55,234 nt of DNA, taken from NCBI GenBank assembly GCA_902803745.1, contig CADCRB010000115.1:1-55234 (forward strand), written 5' to 3'. A model generated the notes under the pieces. That model saw only the letters and a list, made by a program, of their open reading frames with translations. It had not been told where the DNA came from and searched no databases. Origin of the DNA: an uncultured Lachnospiraceae bacterium (GTDB taxonomy: Bacteria > Bacillota > Clostridia > Lachnospirales > Lachnospiraceae). Below, one piece after another: positions 1 to 7,591 of this stretch (its first letter is position 1; each line of letters opens with the position of its first letter). The position numbers were made by a program, and so were the translations under genes.

Positions 1-1215
1 AAGCTGGGAAAGAATCTGGCCGGGACTTCCGGTGATGATATAGATGCACGTGGACTTACAGTATCCCCAGGATTTGTAGATGTCCATTCGCATTTCAGGG
101 ATCCGGGGCAGACAGAAAAGGAGACGCTTCATACAGGCGCGCTCGCTGCGGCGGCGGGAGGATATACTTCTGTAATATGCATGGCAAATACCACCCCTGC
201 CGTGGACAGCATAGAAGTCCTGGATGATATATTAAAAAGGGCGAGTAAGGAGAAAATAAAAATATATCAGGCTGCTTCATTGACCATAGGCCGGGAAGGC
301 AGATGCCTTACAGATATGGCAGGACTTTTCAGGGCCGGGGCAGCAGGGTTTACCGATGATGGGTCTCCTGTTGTAAATGCCGGGCTTGTAAAAAAAGCTA
401 TGGAAGAAGCCGCCGGTCTGGGAGCGGTGATAAGTTTCCATGAGGAGGATCCCCAATATGTATGGGAGGCTGGCATTAATAGTGGTAGTGTGGCTAAATC
501 ATTGGGGCTAAAGGGTGCTGACCGGAAAGCTGAATACATAATGACAGAACGTGATCTGAAAATGGCGCTGGAAGCAGGATCCAGGACAGATATTCAGCAC
601 ATCTCAGCAAAAGAGACTGTGGATATTATAAGAAGATACAAGGGCAGGGACAGCAAAGGGCTGATACACGCGGAGGTGACACCCCATCATTTTTCTCTCA
701 CGGAAGACGCTGTTACCAGGTATGGAAGCCTTGCAAAAGTCAATCCTCCGCTGCGTACTGAGGAAGACCGGCAGGCAATTATAGCTGGTATCGTTGATGG
801 TACTATTGATCTGATCGCCACAGATCATGCCCCTCATACAGATTATGAAAAAGGAAAAGGGCTAAGGGAAGCGCCATCTGGTATGACAGGTCTTGAGACA
901 GCTTTTGCACTTGGGATTACTGAGCTCGTGGATAAAGGCTATATTTCACTGACCCGTCTTATAGAGCTTATGAGTGTGAATCCTGCAAAACTCTATGGAA
1001 TAAAAGCCGGTAATCTGAGTGTCGGGAATCCGGCAGATATAACTATATTTGATCCTAAAGCTGTCTGGACCGTAAAAAAGGGAGAGATGCACTCTCGTTC
1101 AGAAAACACCCCGTTTATCAATATGACCCTTCACGGAAAGATAATGTATACGATAGCTGATGGGAAAAAGATATATTCTGCAGAAGAGCACACATATCCG
1201 GAGAGAAATTCATGA
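1..1215 (+). CDS. pyrC: Dihydroorotase (5' end outside window)
   Basis: Zinc amidohydrolase that interconverts carbamoyl-aspartate and dihydroorotate, third step of de novo pyrimidine synthesis, cytosolic. The reading frame is open from base 1, so the true start lies upstream. The visible protein carries the metal-binding DVHSHFRDPG motif (about residues 25-34 of the visible part), then MANTTP, a HISAKET segment and the late ATDHAPH motif with the catalytic Asp. An internal ATG at 181 is inside the conserved domain and is not the start. The stop overlaps the next start by 4 bases (ATGA), so translation is probably coupled to pyrK. Only about 20-30 N-terminal residues seem to be missing compared with the usual ~430. 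Confidence 0.96.
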   Translation, partial: KLGKNLAGTSGDDIDARGLTVSPGFVDVHSHFRDPGQTEKETLHTGALAAAAGGYTSVICMANTTPAVDSIEVLDDILKRASKEKIKIYQAASLTIGREGRCLTDMAGLFRAGAAGFTDDGSPVVNAGLVKKAMEEAAGLGAVISFHEEDPQYVWEAGINSGSVAKSLGLKGADRKAEYIMTERDLKMALEAGSRTDIQHISAKETVDIIRRYKGRDSKGLIHAEVTPHHFSLTEDAVTRYGSLAKVNPPLRTEEDRQAIIAGIVDGTIDLIATDHAPHTDYEKGKGLREAPSGMTGLETAFALGITELVDKGYISLTRLIELMSVNPAKLYGIKAGNLSVGNPADITIFDPKAVWTVKKGEMHSRSENTPFINMTLHGKIMYTIADGKKIYSAEEHTYPERNS

Positions 1216-2018
1216 CAGATGAGCTCATACTTAGAAAAAAAGCGAAGATAAAGAGAAAAACTCTTTTAGCTCCGGATATATACAGGATCACGTTTGAAAC
1301 AGATATATGCAGGGGGGCAAAACCGGGACAGTTTGTTTTGGTATATCCGAAGGATGGATCAAAACTCCTTGGACGACCATTTTGCATAGCAGATACGACA
1401 GCTGAGTATATGGACATAGTATTCCGTGTCGTCGGGGAAGGTACCCGGGAGATATCATCCTGTACGGCAGGGGATATGCTTGAAATAGAAGGACCACTGG
1501 GCAGGGGATATCCATTTGATAATGATAAGATTTCGGGCAGGACGATCGCTCTTCTTGGGGGTGGTCTGGGAGCCCCATCCCTGTTGTTTCTTGCCAGAGA
1601 GTTGGCTGAGGCAGGTTCTGCAGCAGAGACTGCAGCTTACTTAGGATACAGAGATAAGGGCTTCAAGTGTTTTCTGGCTGATGATTTCAGAGCATATTGT
1701 ATGGATACGGTCATAGCAACAGATGACGGCTCTGAGGGAATACGTGGCAATGTTCTTGAAGCCCTGGAAGAATCTGGGAAGAATCCTGAACTTATATATG
1801 CCTGCGGACCGCTGCCTATGCTAAAAGCTGTAAAAGAATATGCTCAAAAAAGAGGCTCTGAAGCATATATAAGCCTGGAGGAACATATGGCGTGCGGTTT
1901 GGGAGTATGCCTTGGATGTGTGGTAAAGACCGTTTTGAGGGATGAACATAGCAGGGTAAATAACGCGAGAATATGTACGGAAGGCCCGGTGTTTTCTGCG
2001 GAAGAGGTGGATATATGA
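1212..2018 (+). CDS. pyrK: Dihydroorotate dehydrogenase B, electron transfer subunit
   Basis: PyrK passes electrons from dihydroorotate, oxidised on PyrD, to NAD+ through FAD and a [2Fe-2S] cluster. The 268-residue protein has the order expected: ferredoxin-reductase-type FAD barrel (about 1-100, with GRPFCIAD), a nucleotide-binding domain starting near GGGLGAPSLLFLA, and a C-terminal cysteine cluster, HMACGLGVCLGCV plus a later ARICTEGPVF. It overlaps pyrC by 4 bases and pyrD by 4 bases (ATGA at 2015-2018), which supports a heterotetrameric PyrD-B/PyrK enzyme made from one message. Confidence 0.96.
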   Translation: MTDELILRKKAKIKRKTLLAPDIYRITFETDICRGAKPGQFVLVYPKDGSKLLGRPFCIADTTAEYMDIVFRVVGEGTREISSCTAGDMLEIEGPLGRGYPFDNDKISGRTIALLGGGLGAPSLLFLARELAEAGSAAETAAYLGYRDKGFKCFLADDFRAYCMDTVIATDDGSEGIRGNVLEALEESGKNPELIYACGPLPMLKAVKEYAQKRGSEAYISLEEHMACGLGVCLGCVVKTVLRDEHSRVNNARICTEGPVFSAEEVDI

Positions 2019-2929
2019 ATAAGCCGGATCTGACAGTAGAGTTTGCTGGATTACAATTCAGAAATCCGGTGACAGTGGCTTCTGGAACCTTCGGATCGGG
2101 AATAGAGTATTCCAGGCTCACAGATATTGAAAGACTCGGAGCGATAACGACGAAAGGCGTATCATACGAGCCCTGGGAGGGGAATCCCACCCCCAGAATT
2201 GCTGAAACACCCTCAGGCATGATGAATGCCATCGGATTGCAGAATCCGGGAGTAGATGTTTTTTCAGAGCGGGATCTGGGATTTTTGGAAAAATTTGATG
2301 TTCCCGTGATAGTGAATATATGTGGGCATAGCGTGGAGGAATATGAGGCAGTATTGGAAAAGCTGTCTGATGACGACAGAGTTTCCATGTTTGAGATAAA
2401 CGTGTCCTGTCCGAATGTAAAACAGGGTGCTATACAGTTCGGGACAAATTCCGGAATGCTTAAGGATATAACAAGGAAATGTAAAGCCAGAGCTGGAGAT
2501 AAACCTGTGATCATGAAGCTTACTCCGAATGTTACAAGCATAGCGGATATGGCGCGGGCCGCGGAAGACGGAGGAGCAGATGGAATCTCACTCATCAATA
2601 CTTTTACTGCAATGAAGATTGATATTTATAGAAAGAAATTTGTTCTGGCAAATAAAACGGGAGGTCTTTCCGGACCGGCAATTCACCCGATCGCCGTTCG
2701 GATGGTATATGAAGCGAGTCATGCAGTAAAAATACCTGTCATTGGAATGGGCGGTGTAGCGACATTTGAGGATGTAGTGGAAATGATGATGGCGGGAGCT
2801 ACGATGGTAGCCGTTGGTATGATGAACTTTGCTAAACCCGATGTAACGGTAAAGATAATTGATGGATTGAGAGAGTATATGAATGAAACCGGAACGGGGC
2901 GTATAAGGGATATAATCGGGATACTGTGA
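2015..2929 (+). CDS. pyrD: Dihydroorotate dehydrogenase B, catalytic subunit
   Basis: FMN enzyme oxidising dihydroorotate to orotate. I start it at ATG 2015, inside the pyrK stop, because the 14 extra residues from an upstream ATG at 1973 are not family-like, while MNKPDLTVEFAG matches the usual N-terminus. Motifs seen: VASGTFGSG, TTKGVS, NVSCPNVKQG with the active-site cysteine that marks class 1B enzymes, NTFTAMKID, and the GMGGV phosphate-binding segment. Length 304 residues, normal. Its stop shares bases with the next start. Confidence 0.96.
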   Translation: MNKPDLTVEFAGLQFRNPVTVASGTFGSGIEYSRLTDIERLGAITTKGVSYEPWEGNPTPRIAETPSGMMNAIGLQNPGVDVFSERDLGFLEKFDVPVIVNICGHSVEEYEAVLEKLSDDDRVSMFEINVSCPNVKQGAIQFGTNSGMLKDITRKCKARAGDKPVIMKLTPNVTSIADMARAAEDGGADGISLINTFTAMKIDIYRKKFVLANKTGGLSGPAIHPIAVRMVYEASHAVKIPVIGMGGVATFEDVVEMMMAGATMVAVGMMNFAKPDVTVKIIDGLREYMNETGTGRIRDIIGIL

Positions 2930-3435
2930 TGCATAGGAAAGCTGTTCTGCGACTTACTACATCGGCGATGCTGCTGGCTATTTCCGTGATACTCGGGTTC
3001 TTCAAGATACCGATATCCCAGGTGTCAGAGATCAGACTTCAATTCCTTCCCGTGGCAGCGGAGGGTATACTTTTCGGACCATTGTACGGCGGTATACTTG
3101 GAGGAATGTCAGATATCCTATGTTATATTGTAAGACCGACTGGGGCTTTTTTCCCAGGGTTTACTGTTTCGGCAATAATACAGGGAATTATATATGGCCT
3201 TATACTTCGGAAGGACCAAAGCCTTGGACGGATAATTACCGCTTCCGCTATAGATACGGTTATAGTATCGCTGATACTAAATCCGATATGGCTTATGATC
3301 CTTTATGGCAACAGCTTCATTGTAGTATTTGCCGGACGTATCATAAAGGTTTTGGTAATGTTTCCTATAAATACTGTTCTGATCATAGTAATATCCAAAC
3401 TTATTTCACGTCCTTCTGTTCGGGAGCATCTTTGA
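2929..3435 (+). CDS. folT: ECF transporter S component, folate family
   Basis: Small integral membrane protein (about 168 residues, five or six hydrophobic helices) of the energy-coupling-factor substrate-binding type. The N-terminal LRLTTSAMLLAISVILGFFKIP followed by a conserved G-rich loop (LFGPLYGGILGGMSD) is typical of the FolT/folate group. No ATPase or T component is next to it, so it presumably shares a general ECF module encoded elsewhere. The ATG at 2929 overlaps the pyrD stop; a GTG three bases upstream is possible. folC follows with no gap, which strengthens a folate substrate: folate taken up would be polyglutamylated and trapped. The substrate is inference. Confidence 0.85.
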   Translation: MHRKAVLRLTTSAMLLAISVILGFFKIPISQVSEIRLQFLPVAAEGILFGPLYGGILGGMSDILCYIVRPTGAFFPGFTVSAIIQGIIYGLILRKDQSLGRIITASAIDTVIVSLILNPIWLMILYGNSFIVVFAGRIIKVLVMFPINTVLIIVISKLISRPSVREHL

Positions 3436-4776
3436 ATGAATTACGAGGAAGCTATAGCATATATAAAGGAAACCGCGGCTTTCGGTACAAATCTTGGACT
3501 CGATAATATCAGATCTCTTATGTCTCTTCTTGATAATCCTCAGGAAAAGCTGAAATTCATACATATTGCCGGTACAAATGGAAAGGGGAGCGTGGCGGCA
3601 TACATTCTTTCAGTATTGGAACAGGCTGGGTTAAGGACGGGCTTTTATACATCTCCTGAGCTGTACAGGTTTTCTGAGAGGATCAGAATAAACGAAGAGG
3701 AAATTTCAAAGGATGATATTGCGAAATATGTAAATAAAGTGCATAGTGCTGCTGAATATATGACGGCTCACAATATGGGAAGTCCTTCTGAGTTTGAGCT
3801 GGTACTGGCTATGGCATTTTGTTATTTTCTTGATAAAAAGGTGGATATAGTTGTTCTGGAGGTCGGACTTGGAGGCAGACTTGACGCAACAAATGTGATA
3901 AGATCATCTATCCTCTCTGTGATAACCAAAATAAGTTTTGATCATATGCAATATCTGGGAAATACTCTTTCGGAAATTGCATCTGAAAAGGCGGCAATAA
4001 TTAAAGAACACGGGACAGTGATCGTATACCCCTCAGACGAAGAGATCACTGAGATTTACAGGAAAATATGCAGAAAAAAAAAGGCCCGGTTTTATGAGGC
4101 TGCTCTACCGTCTTCAAGGAGTATGATGACGGGAGAAAAGGGTTCTTTCTGTTCAGGTCAGGAATTCACGCTCTGTGGGAAGAACTACATAACCGGTATG
4201 ATTGGAGCTTACGAGACCGAAAATGCAGCACTTGCGATACAGGCGATGTGGTTGATCAAGAATTCTCCTGAGATGAAAGACTATATTATTACAGATGAAA
4301 ATATATATGAAGGGATAAGAGATGCGTTTTGGCCCGGAAGGTTTGAGATCATGTCTGATGATCCTTTGATAATTTTGGACGGGGCACATAATGAAGACGG
4401 TGCGAAGGCCCTTGCTTCATCAATAAAAGAATATCTTATGGGCAGGCGGATAGTTTTATGTATAGGAATATTAAAGGATAAGCAGTATGATAAAATGCTG
4501 GCAGAACTGCTGCCCTTTGCAGAAACCGTTATAGCTTGTAAAGTCCCAAACCCCAGAAGCCTTAAGGCTGATGATCTGTCGGATATGATCCGTAGGGGGG
4601 AGCCTGGGATCAGAATCGAAACTGCGGAAAATCCGGAGCAGGCATTGGCAGAAATAAAAAAGCTGCAGTCTGACACTGCAGCCATTATTATCTGTGGAAG
4701 TCTTTATCTTGTGGGCCCTATGCGAGAATTGATCATCAAGGACAAATTAAAAATCAGGACTAAGAGTTCATCTTAA
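3436..4776 (+). CDS. folC: Bifunctional folylpolyglutamate/dihydrofolate synthase
   Basis: Mur-ligase family enzyme that adds glutamate to dihydropteroate and to reduced folates. Visible: the ATP loop HIAGTNGKGSVAAY (about residues 43-56), FYTSPELYRFSERI, the LEVGLGGRLDATNV segment with the metal-binding and folate-binding residues, the KISFDHMQYLGNTLSEIA motif, and a C-terminal ligase domain with ILDGAHNEDGA. 446 residues, normal length. It begins directly after the folT stop, with which it forms a functional pair. The last 17 bases overlap the convergent CheX-like gene. Confidence 0.95.
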   Translation: MNYEEAIAYIKETAAFGTNLGLDNIRSLMSLLDNPQEKLKFIHIAGTNGKGSVAAYILSVLEQAGLRTGFYTSPELYRFSERIRINEEEISKDDIAKYVNKVHSAAEYMTAHNMGSPSEFELVLAMAFCYFLDKKVDIVVLEVGLGGRLDATNVIRSSILSVITKISFDHMQYLGNTLSEIASEKAAIIKEHGTVIVYPSDEEITEIYRKICRKKKARFYEAALPSSRSMMTGEKGSFCSGQEFTLCGKNYITGMIGAYETENAALAIQAMWLIKNSPEMKDYIITDENIYEGIRDAFWPGRFEIMSDDPLIILDGAHNEDGAKALASSIKEYLMGRRIVLCIGILKDKQYDKMLAELLPFAETVIACKVPNPRSLKADDLSDMIRRGEPGIRIETAENPEQALAEIKKLQSDTAAIIICGSLYLVGPMRELIIKDKLKIRTKSSS

Positions 4777-5266
4777 CAAAGAGCATTTCCGCTTCAGAAT
4801 TTCCTATTTTAACAGGGATATGAAGTATGGAAGAAGGCTTCAACACTTTGGCAGCCTCCGTTTCTTCAAGAAAAAGCTGTGGCTCCATATCGAGCATCAT
4901 GTCAGATTTTGAAGAAGCAATAACATACTCTCCGTTTATCCTGTTAATAAACTCCCCAGTAGCATCACGGATAAACTCTATATCATTCTCGAATTCGTCC
5001 CCGGCAAACCCCTTTGCTATGGCTGTCAAGCCCTCATGAAGATCTACAAAGCCAAGGTAATACGGACTGCTGCCGGTTAGCTTTTGATAAAGCCCGGAAG
5101 AAATACCGTCACTTCCAATGGAGGAATATGACTCACCTACCCATATCGAGGTATGGATATTTTCCGTCATAAAGTGAAGAGCATAAAGTGCGTGACGCTC
5201 AAACTCGGATTCTCCAATGCATTTTTCGGTAATATCCCTAACGTTGTCTTTATTAAGTGCATACAT
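4760..5266 (-). CDS. CheX-like chemotaxis phosphatase-family protein
   Basis: A 168-residue soluble protein without signal or membrane segment. The central stretch around LHEGLTAIAKGFAG and DATGEFINRINGEY resembles the CheC/CheX/FliY fold, where a conserved Glu and Asn in such a helix dephosphorylate CheY-P. I see E and N in the right helix (GEFIN), but alignment would be needed to be sure. No other chemotaxis gene is nearby. There is no Shine-Dalgarno sequence; a good promoter ends 6 bases before the ATG, so the mRNA may be leaderless. It runs convergent to folC (17-base overlap) and divergent from the divIC gene. Confidence 0.65.
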   Translation of the reverse strand: MYALNKDNVRDITEKCIGESEFERHALYALHFMTENIHTSIWVGESYSSIGSDGISSGLYQKLTGSSPYYLGFVDLHEGLTAIAKGFAGDEFENDIEFIRDATGEFINRINGEYVIASSKSDMMLDMEPQLFLEETEAAKVLKPSSILHIPVKIGNSEAEMLFVKMNS

Positions 5267-5272
5267 ATTAGT

Positions 5273-5301
5273 ATTCTATACAGATATGGATAATAACGCA
5301 A
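5273..5301 (-). promoter_or_regulatory. Promoter of CheX-like gene, leaderless start
   Basis: On the minus strand TTGCGT (5296-5301) and TAGAAT (5273-5278) are spaced by 17 bases. Only 6 bases separate the -10 box from the ATG at 5266, so the transcript should begin at or next to the start codon. Confidence 0.5.
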
Positions 5302-5315
5302 GATTTTTCTGCATC

Positions 5316-5344
5316 TTGCATATTAGTTAAACCTGTGATATCGT
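5316..5344 (+). promoter_or_regulatory. Possible promoter of the divIC-tilS-hpt-ftsH run
   Basis: TTGCAT (5316-5321), 17 bases, TATCGT (5339-5344). The -10 box is weak. The inverted repeat GCAAGAT/ATCTTGC (5298-5304 and 5313-5319) overlaps this -35 box and the divergent one, so one protein could act on both promoters. Confidence 0.35.
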
Positions 5345-5381
5345 TAACATAACTATTTTGTTTTTGGCTGATAGATTGACA

Positions 5382-5723
5382 ATGCAGAATAATAAGGGCA
5401 AAAAATCAAACCGGCACAGGGCGGCAATGTATAGAAGAGTCAGACACAGTAGACTCTCTGTTTTTGCTATTACGATAATAGTATGCCTCCTTCTTATCGT
5501 CATCAGTGTGGACAGCAAATCCCTTATGGAAAAACAAAGAAGCTTGAAAGAGCGGGAAGCACAGCTTACATCCCAACTTGAATCCGAACAAAATCGGACC
5601 GAGGAACTGGTGGAATTTGAAAAATATACAAGGACAAAAAAGTATGCGGAGGAAATGGCCAAAAAGAAACTGGGACTCGTTCATGATAACGAGATAGTAT
5701 TTAAGACTGAAGATGGAAAATGA
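5382..5723 (+). CDS. Septum formation initiator family protein (DivIC/FtsB-like)
   Basis: About 113 residues: a basic cytoplasmic N-terminus (NKGKKSNRHR), one transmembrane helix (LSVFAITIIVCLLLIVISV), then a coiled coil (LMEKQRSLKEREAQLTSQLE) and a short conserved end (KYAEEMAKKKLGLVHDNEIVF) typical of DivIC/FtsB. Such proteins join FtsL and FtsQ/DivIB at the division site. I use ATG 5382; TTG 5358 would add eight residues. Neither start has a clear ribosome-binding site. It overlaps tilS by 11 bases; the order divIC-tilS-hpt-ftsH is classic in Firmicutes. Confidence 0.85.
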   Translation: MQNNKGKKSNRHRAAMYRRVRHSRLSVFAITIIVCLLLIVISVDSKSLMEKQRSLKEREAQLTSQLESEQNRTEELVEFEKYTRTKKYAEEMAKKKLGLVHDNEIVFKTEDGK

Positions 5724-7068
5724 TATCACCGAACGGGTCAGGGATTATATCTGCCGTAGAAAACTGATAGATAAGGGACACAGTGTGTGCGTAGCAGTAT
5801 CGGGGGGCGCTGACAGCATGTGTCTCCTTTTTTTGCTGTGGGATCTGAGAAAAAGTCTGGATATAACCTTGTCGGCCGTTCATGTGGAGCATGGTATAAG
5901 AGGCAGGACTTCACTTGAAGATATGGCCTATGTAACCACTCAATGCGAAAAGCTTGGAGTACCGCTTAAGAAAGCACGTGTGAATGCCTGCGCAGTTGCT
6001 AACATGACAGGCACTACCCTGGAAGAAGCTGCAAGAAATGAAAGATATCGTATATTTGAAGGAATTGACAGCGACAGGATAGCACTTGCACATCATATGA
6101 ATGATCAGGCAGAGACATTTATATTTAACACCGTCAGAGGTTCAGGCATAAGAGGCCTTAAGGGAATGTCGGCAATCCGAGAGAGATATGTCAGGCCGCT
6201 TCTTTGTGTCACCAGAATAGAGATCGAGGAATACTGTCGCAATAAGGGGATTGAATACAGAGTAGATGAGACTAATTCGGATGTGAGGCTGGCAAGAAAT
6301 CGAATAAGACTTGAAGTTATGCCATTGCTTTTAGAAATAAACGCGGGGGCTGTACGTCATATTAATGAGACGATGGCTGATATAGCGGATGCAGAAGATT
6401 ATATTGAATCCGTTCTGAAGGAAGCATTTGACAATTGTATATTGCCTGAAATGATCGGAAAGCGACGGGATATCATCATAGATATTGATGCACTCGAGAC
6501 CCTGCATCCGTTTATAGCGTCATATGTTGTCAGAGAGGCATTAATAAGAACGTCGGGACGCTCAAAAGATATAAGCAGGCGTCACATAGATTCAGTCTTA
6601 AGTTTGGCTAAAGGCCAATCCGGACGACACGCAGATCTTATATACGGAATAAAAGCATATAAGGAATTCAGGAGGTTGATACTAAGAGGTCCCGGAGAAT
6701 ATGAGATTTCTGAGGATGATCTAAGCCCGGTATATACGGTTCTTCAAAAAAGTGAAGTATCTATGGATCAGATCATCTCATCCGGAAACTACACTAAATA
6801 CATAGATTATGCTACAATAGGTGACACGTCTTATCTTTCGGTCAGGCACAGACAGCAGGGAGATCTTATTTCCATAAAAGGCGGGAGAAAGAGGCTTAAA
6901 GAGTTACTGATAGAAGAAAAGATACCTGTGGAAAACAGAGACAGGATGTATTTAATTGCCATTGGATCAGAGATAGTATGGATACCTGAGTTAGGGCGTA
7001 TAGGGGAGAGATTTAAAGTTAAGGATAATACAGAGAGAATTCTCAGGATGGAGATAAAAAATGACTGA
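5713..7068 (+). CDS. tilS: tRNA(Ile)-lysidine synthetase
   Basis: Converts the wobble cytidine of the tRNA-Ile CAU anticodon to lysidine using ATP and lysine, so that the tRNA reads AUA. The N-terminal PP-loop VAVSGGADSMCLLFLL (near residue 27) is clear, followed by VHVEHGIRG, EEAARNERYRIF and the HHMNDQAETF segment that binds tRNA/ATP. The C-terminal part has the TilS substrate-binding region with QQGDLISIKGG. 451 residues, normal. It overlaps the genes on both sides by 8-11 bases, indicating coupled translation. Confidence 0.95.
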   Translation: MENDITERVRDYICRRKLIDKGHSVCVAVSGGADSMCLLFLLWDLRKSLDITLSAVHVEHGIRGRTSLEDMAYVTTQCEKLGVPLKKARVNACAVANMTGTTLEEAARNERYRIFEGIDSDRIALAHHMNDQAETFIFNTVRGSGIRGLKGMSAIRERYVRPLLCVTRIEIEEYCRNKGIEYRVDETNSDVRLARNRIRLEVMPLLLEINAGAVRHINETMADIADAEDYIESVLKEAFDNCILPEMIGKRRDIIIDIDALETLHPFIASYVVREALIRTSGRSKDISRRHIDSVLSLAKGQSGRHADLIYGIKAYKEFRRLILRGPGEYEISEDDLSPVYTVLQKSEVSMDQIISSGNYTKYIDYATIGDTSYLSVRHRQQGDLISIKGGRKRLKELLIEEKIPVENRDRMYLIAIGSEIVWIPELGRIGERFKVKDNTERILRMEIKND

Positions 7069-7588
7069 CAAAATCGATGTGGTGTATACCGAAGACGAAA
7101 TAGACAAAAGGATAGCAGAGCTGGGCGCACAGATAACCAGGGATTATAAGGGTAAGGAAATAACTATGGTATGTATCCTGAAGGGTGCAGCGTCTTTTGC
7201 CTGTGAACTGGCAAAGCGAATAGATCTTCCTATGGAGATGGAATATATGCGCTGTTCGAGCTATGGAAATGAGACGGAGAGCTCCGGGGTGGTTAAGATT
7301 GACCTGGATCTTGACCATCCGATAAGAGGCAAACATATCCTTGTAGTTGAGGATATAATAGATACAGGCCGTACTATGAGTTATCTGCTGGATATCCTGA
7401 AGGATAGGGGGCCTGCCGATGTAAAGCTTTGTTCTTTGCTGGATAAGCCTGACAGAAGAGTTGTAGATGTAACCATTGATTACACGGGGTTTGTCATCCC
7501 GGATGAGTTTATTGCAGGCTATGGACTTGACTACGCCCAAAAATACAGGAATCTGCCATATATCGGTGTTATAGACCCGGAGGTATAA
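7061..7588 (+). CDS. hpt: Hypoxanthine phosphoribosyltransferase
   Basis: Purine salvage enzyme making IMP/GMP from hypoxanthine/guanine and PRPP. The PRPP-binding motif VLVVEDIIDTGRTMSYLL is intact apart from a small start variation (HILVVEDIIDTG), the early VCILKGAASFACELAKRI loop is present, and the C-terminal GYGLDYAQKYRNLPYIG is typical. 175 residues, normal. It overlaps tilS by 8 bases and is 3 bases from ftsH; its last codons carry the ftsH ribosome-binding site. Confidence 0.95.
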   Translation: MTDKIDVVYTEDEIDKRIAELGAQITRDYKGKEITMVCILKGAASFACELAKRIDLPMEMEYMRCSSYGNETESSGVVKIDLDLDHPIRGKHILVVEDIIDTGRTMSYLLDILKDRGPADVKLCSLLDKPDRRVVDVTIDYTGFVIPDEFIAGYGLDYAQKYRNLPYIGVIDPEV

Positions 7589-7591
7589 GTT

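Noticed and set aside
1816..2598. 260-residue minus-strand frame opposite pyrK/pyrD
   Set aside because: Long only because of antisense codon bias; no family features, and the plus-strand genes are certain.
3120..3506. 128-residue plus-strand frame across folT and folC
   Set aside because: Shadow frame; both overlapped genes have clear family motifs.
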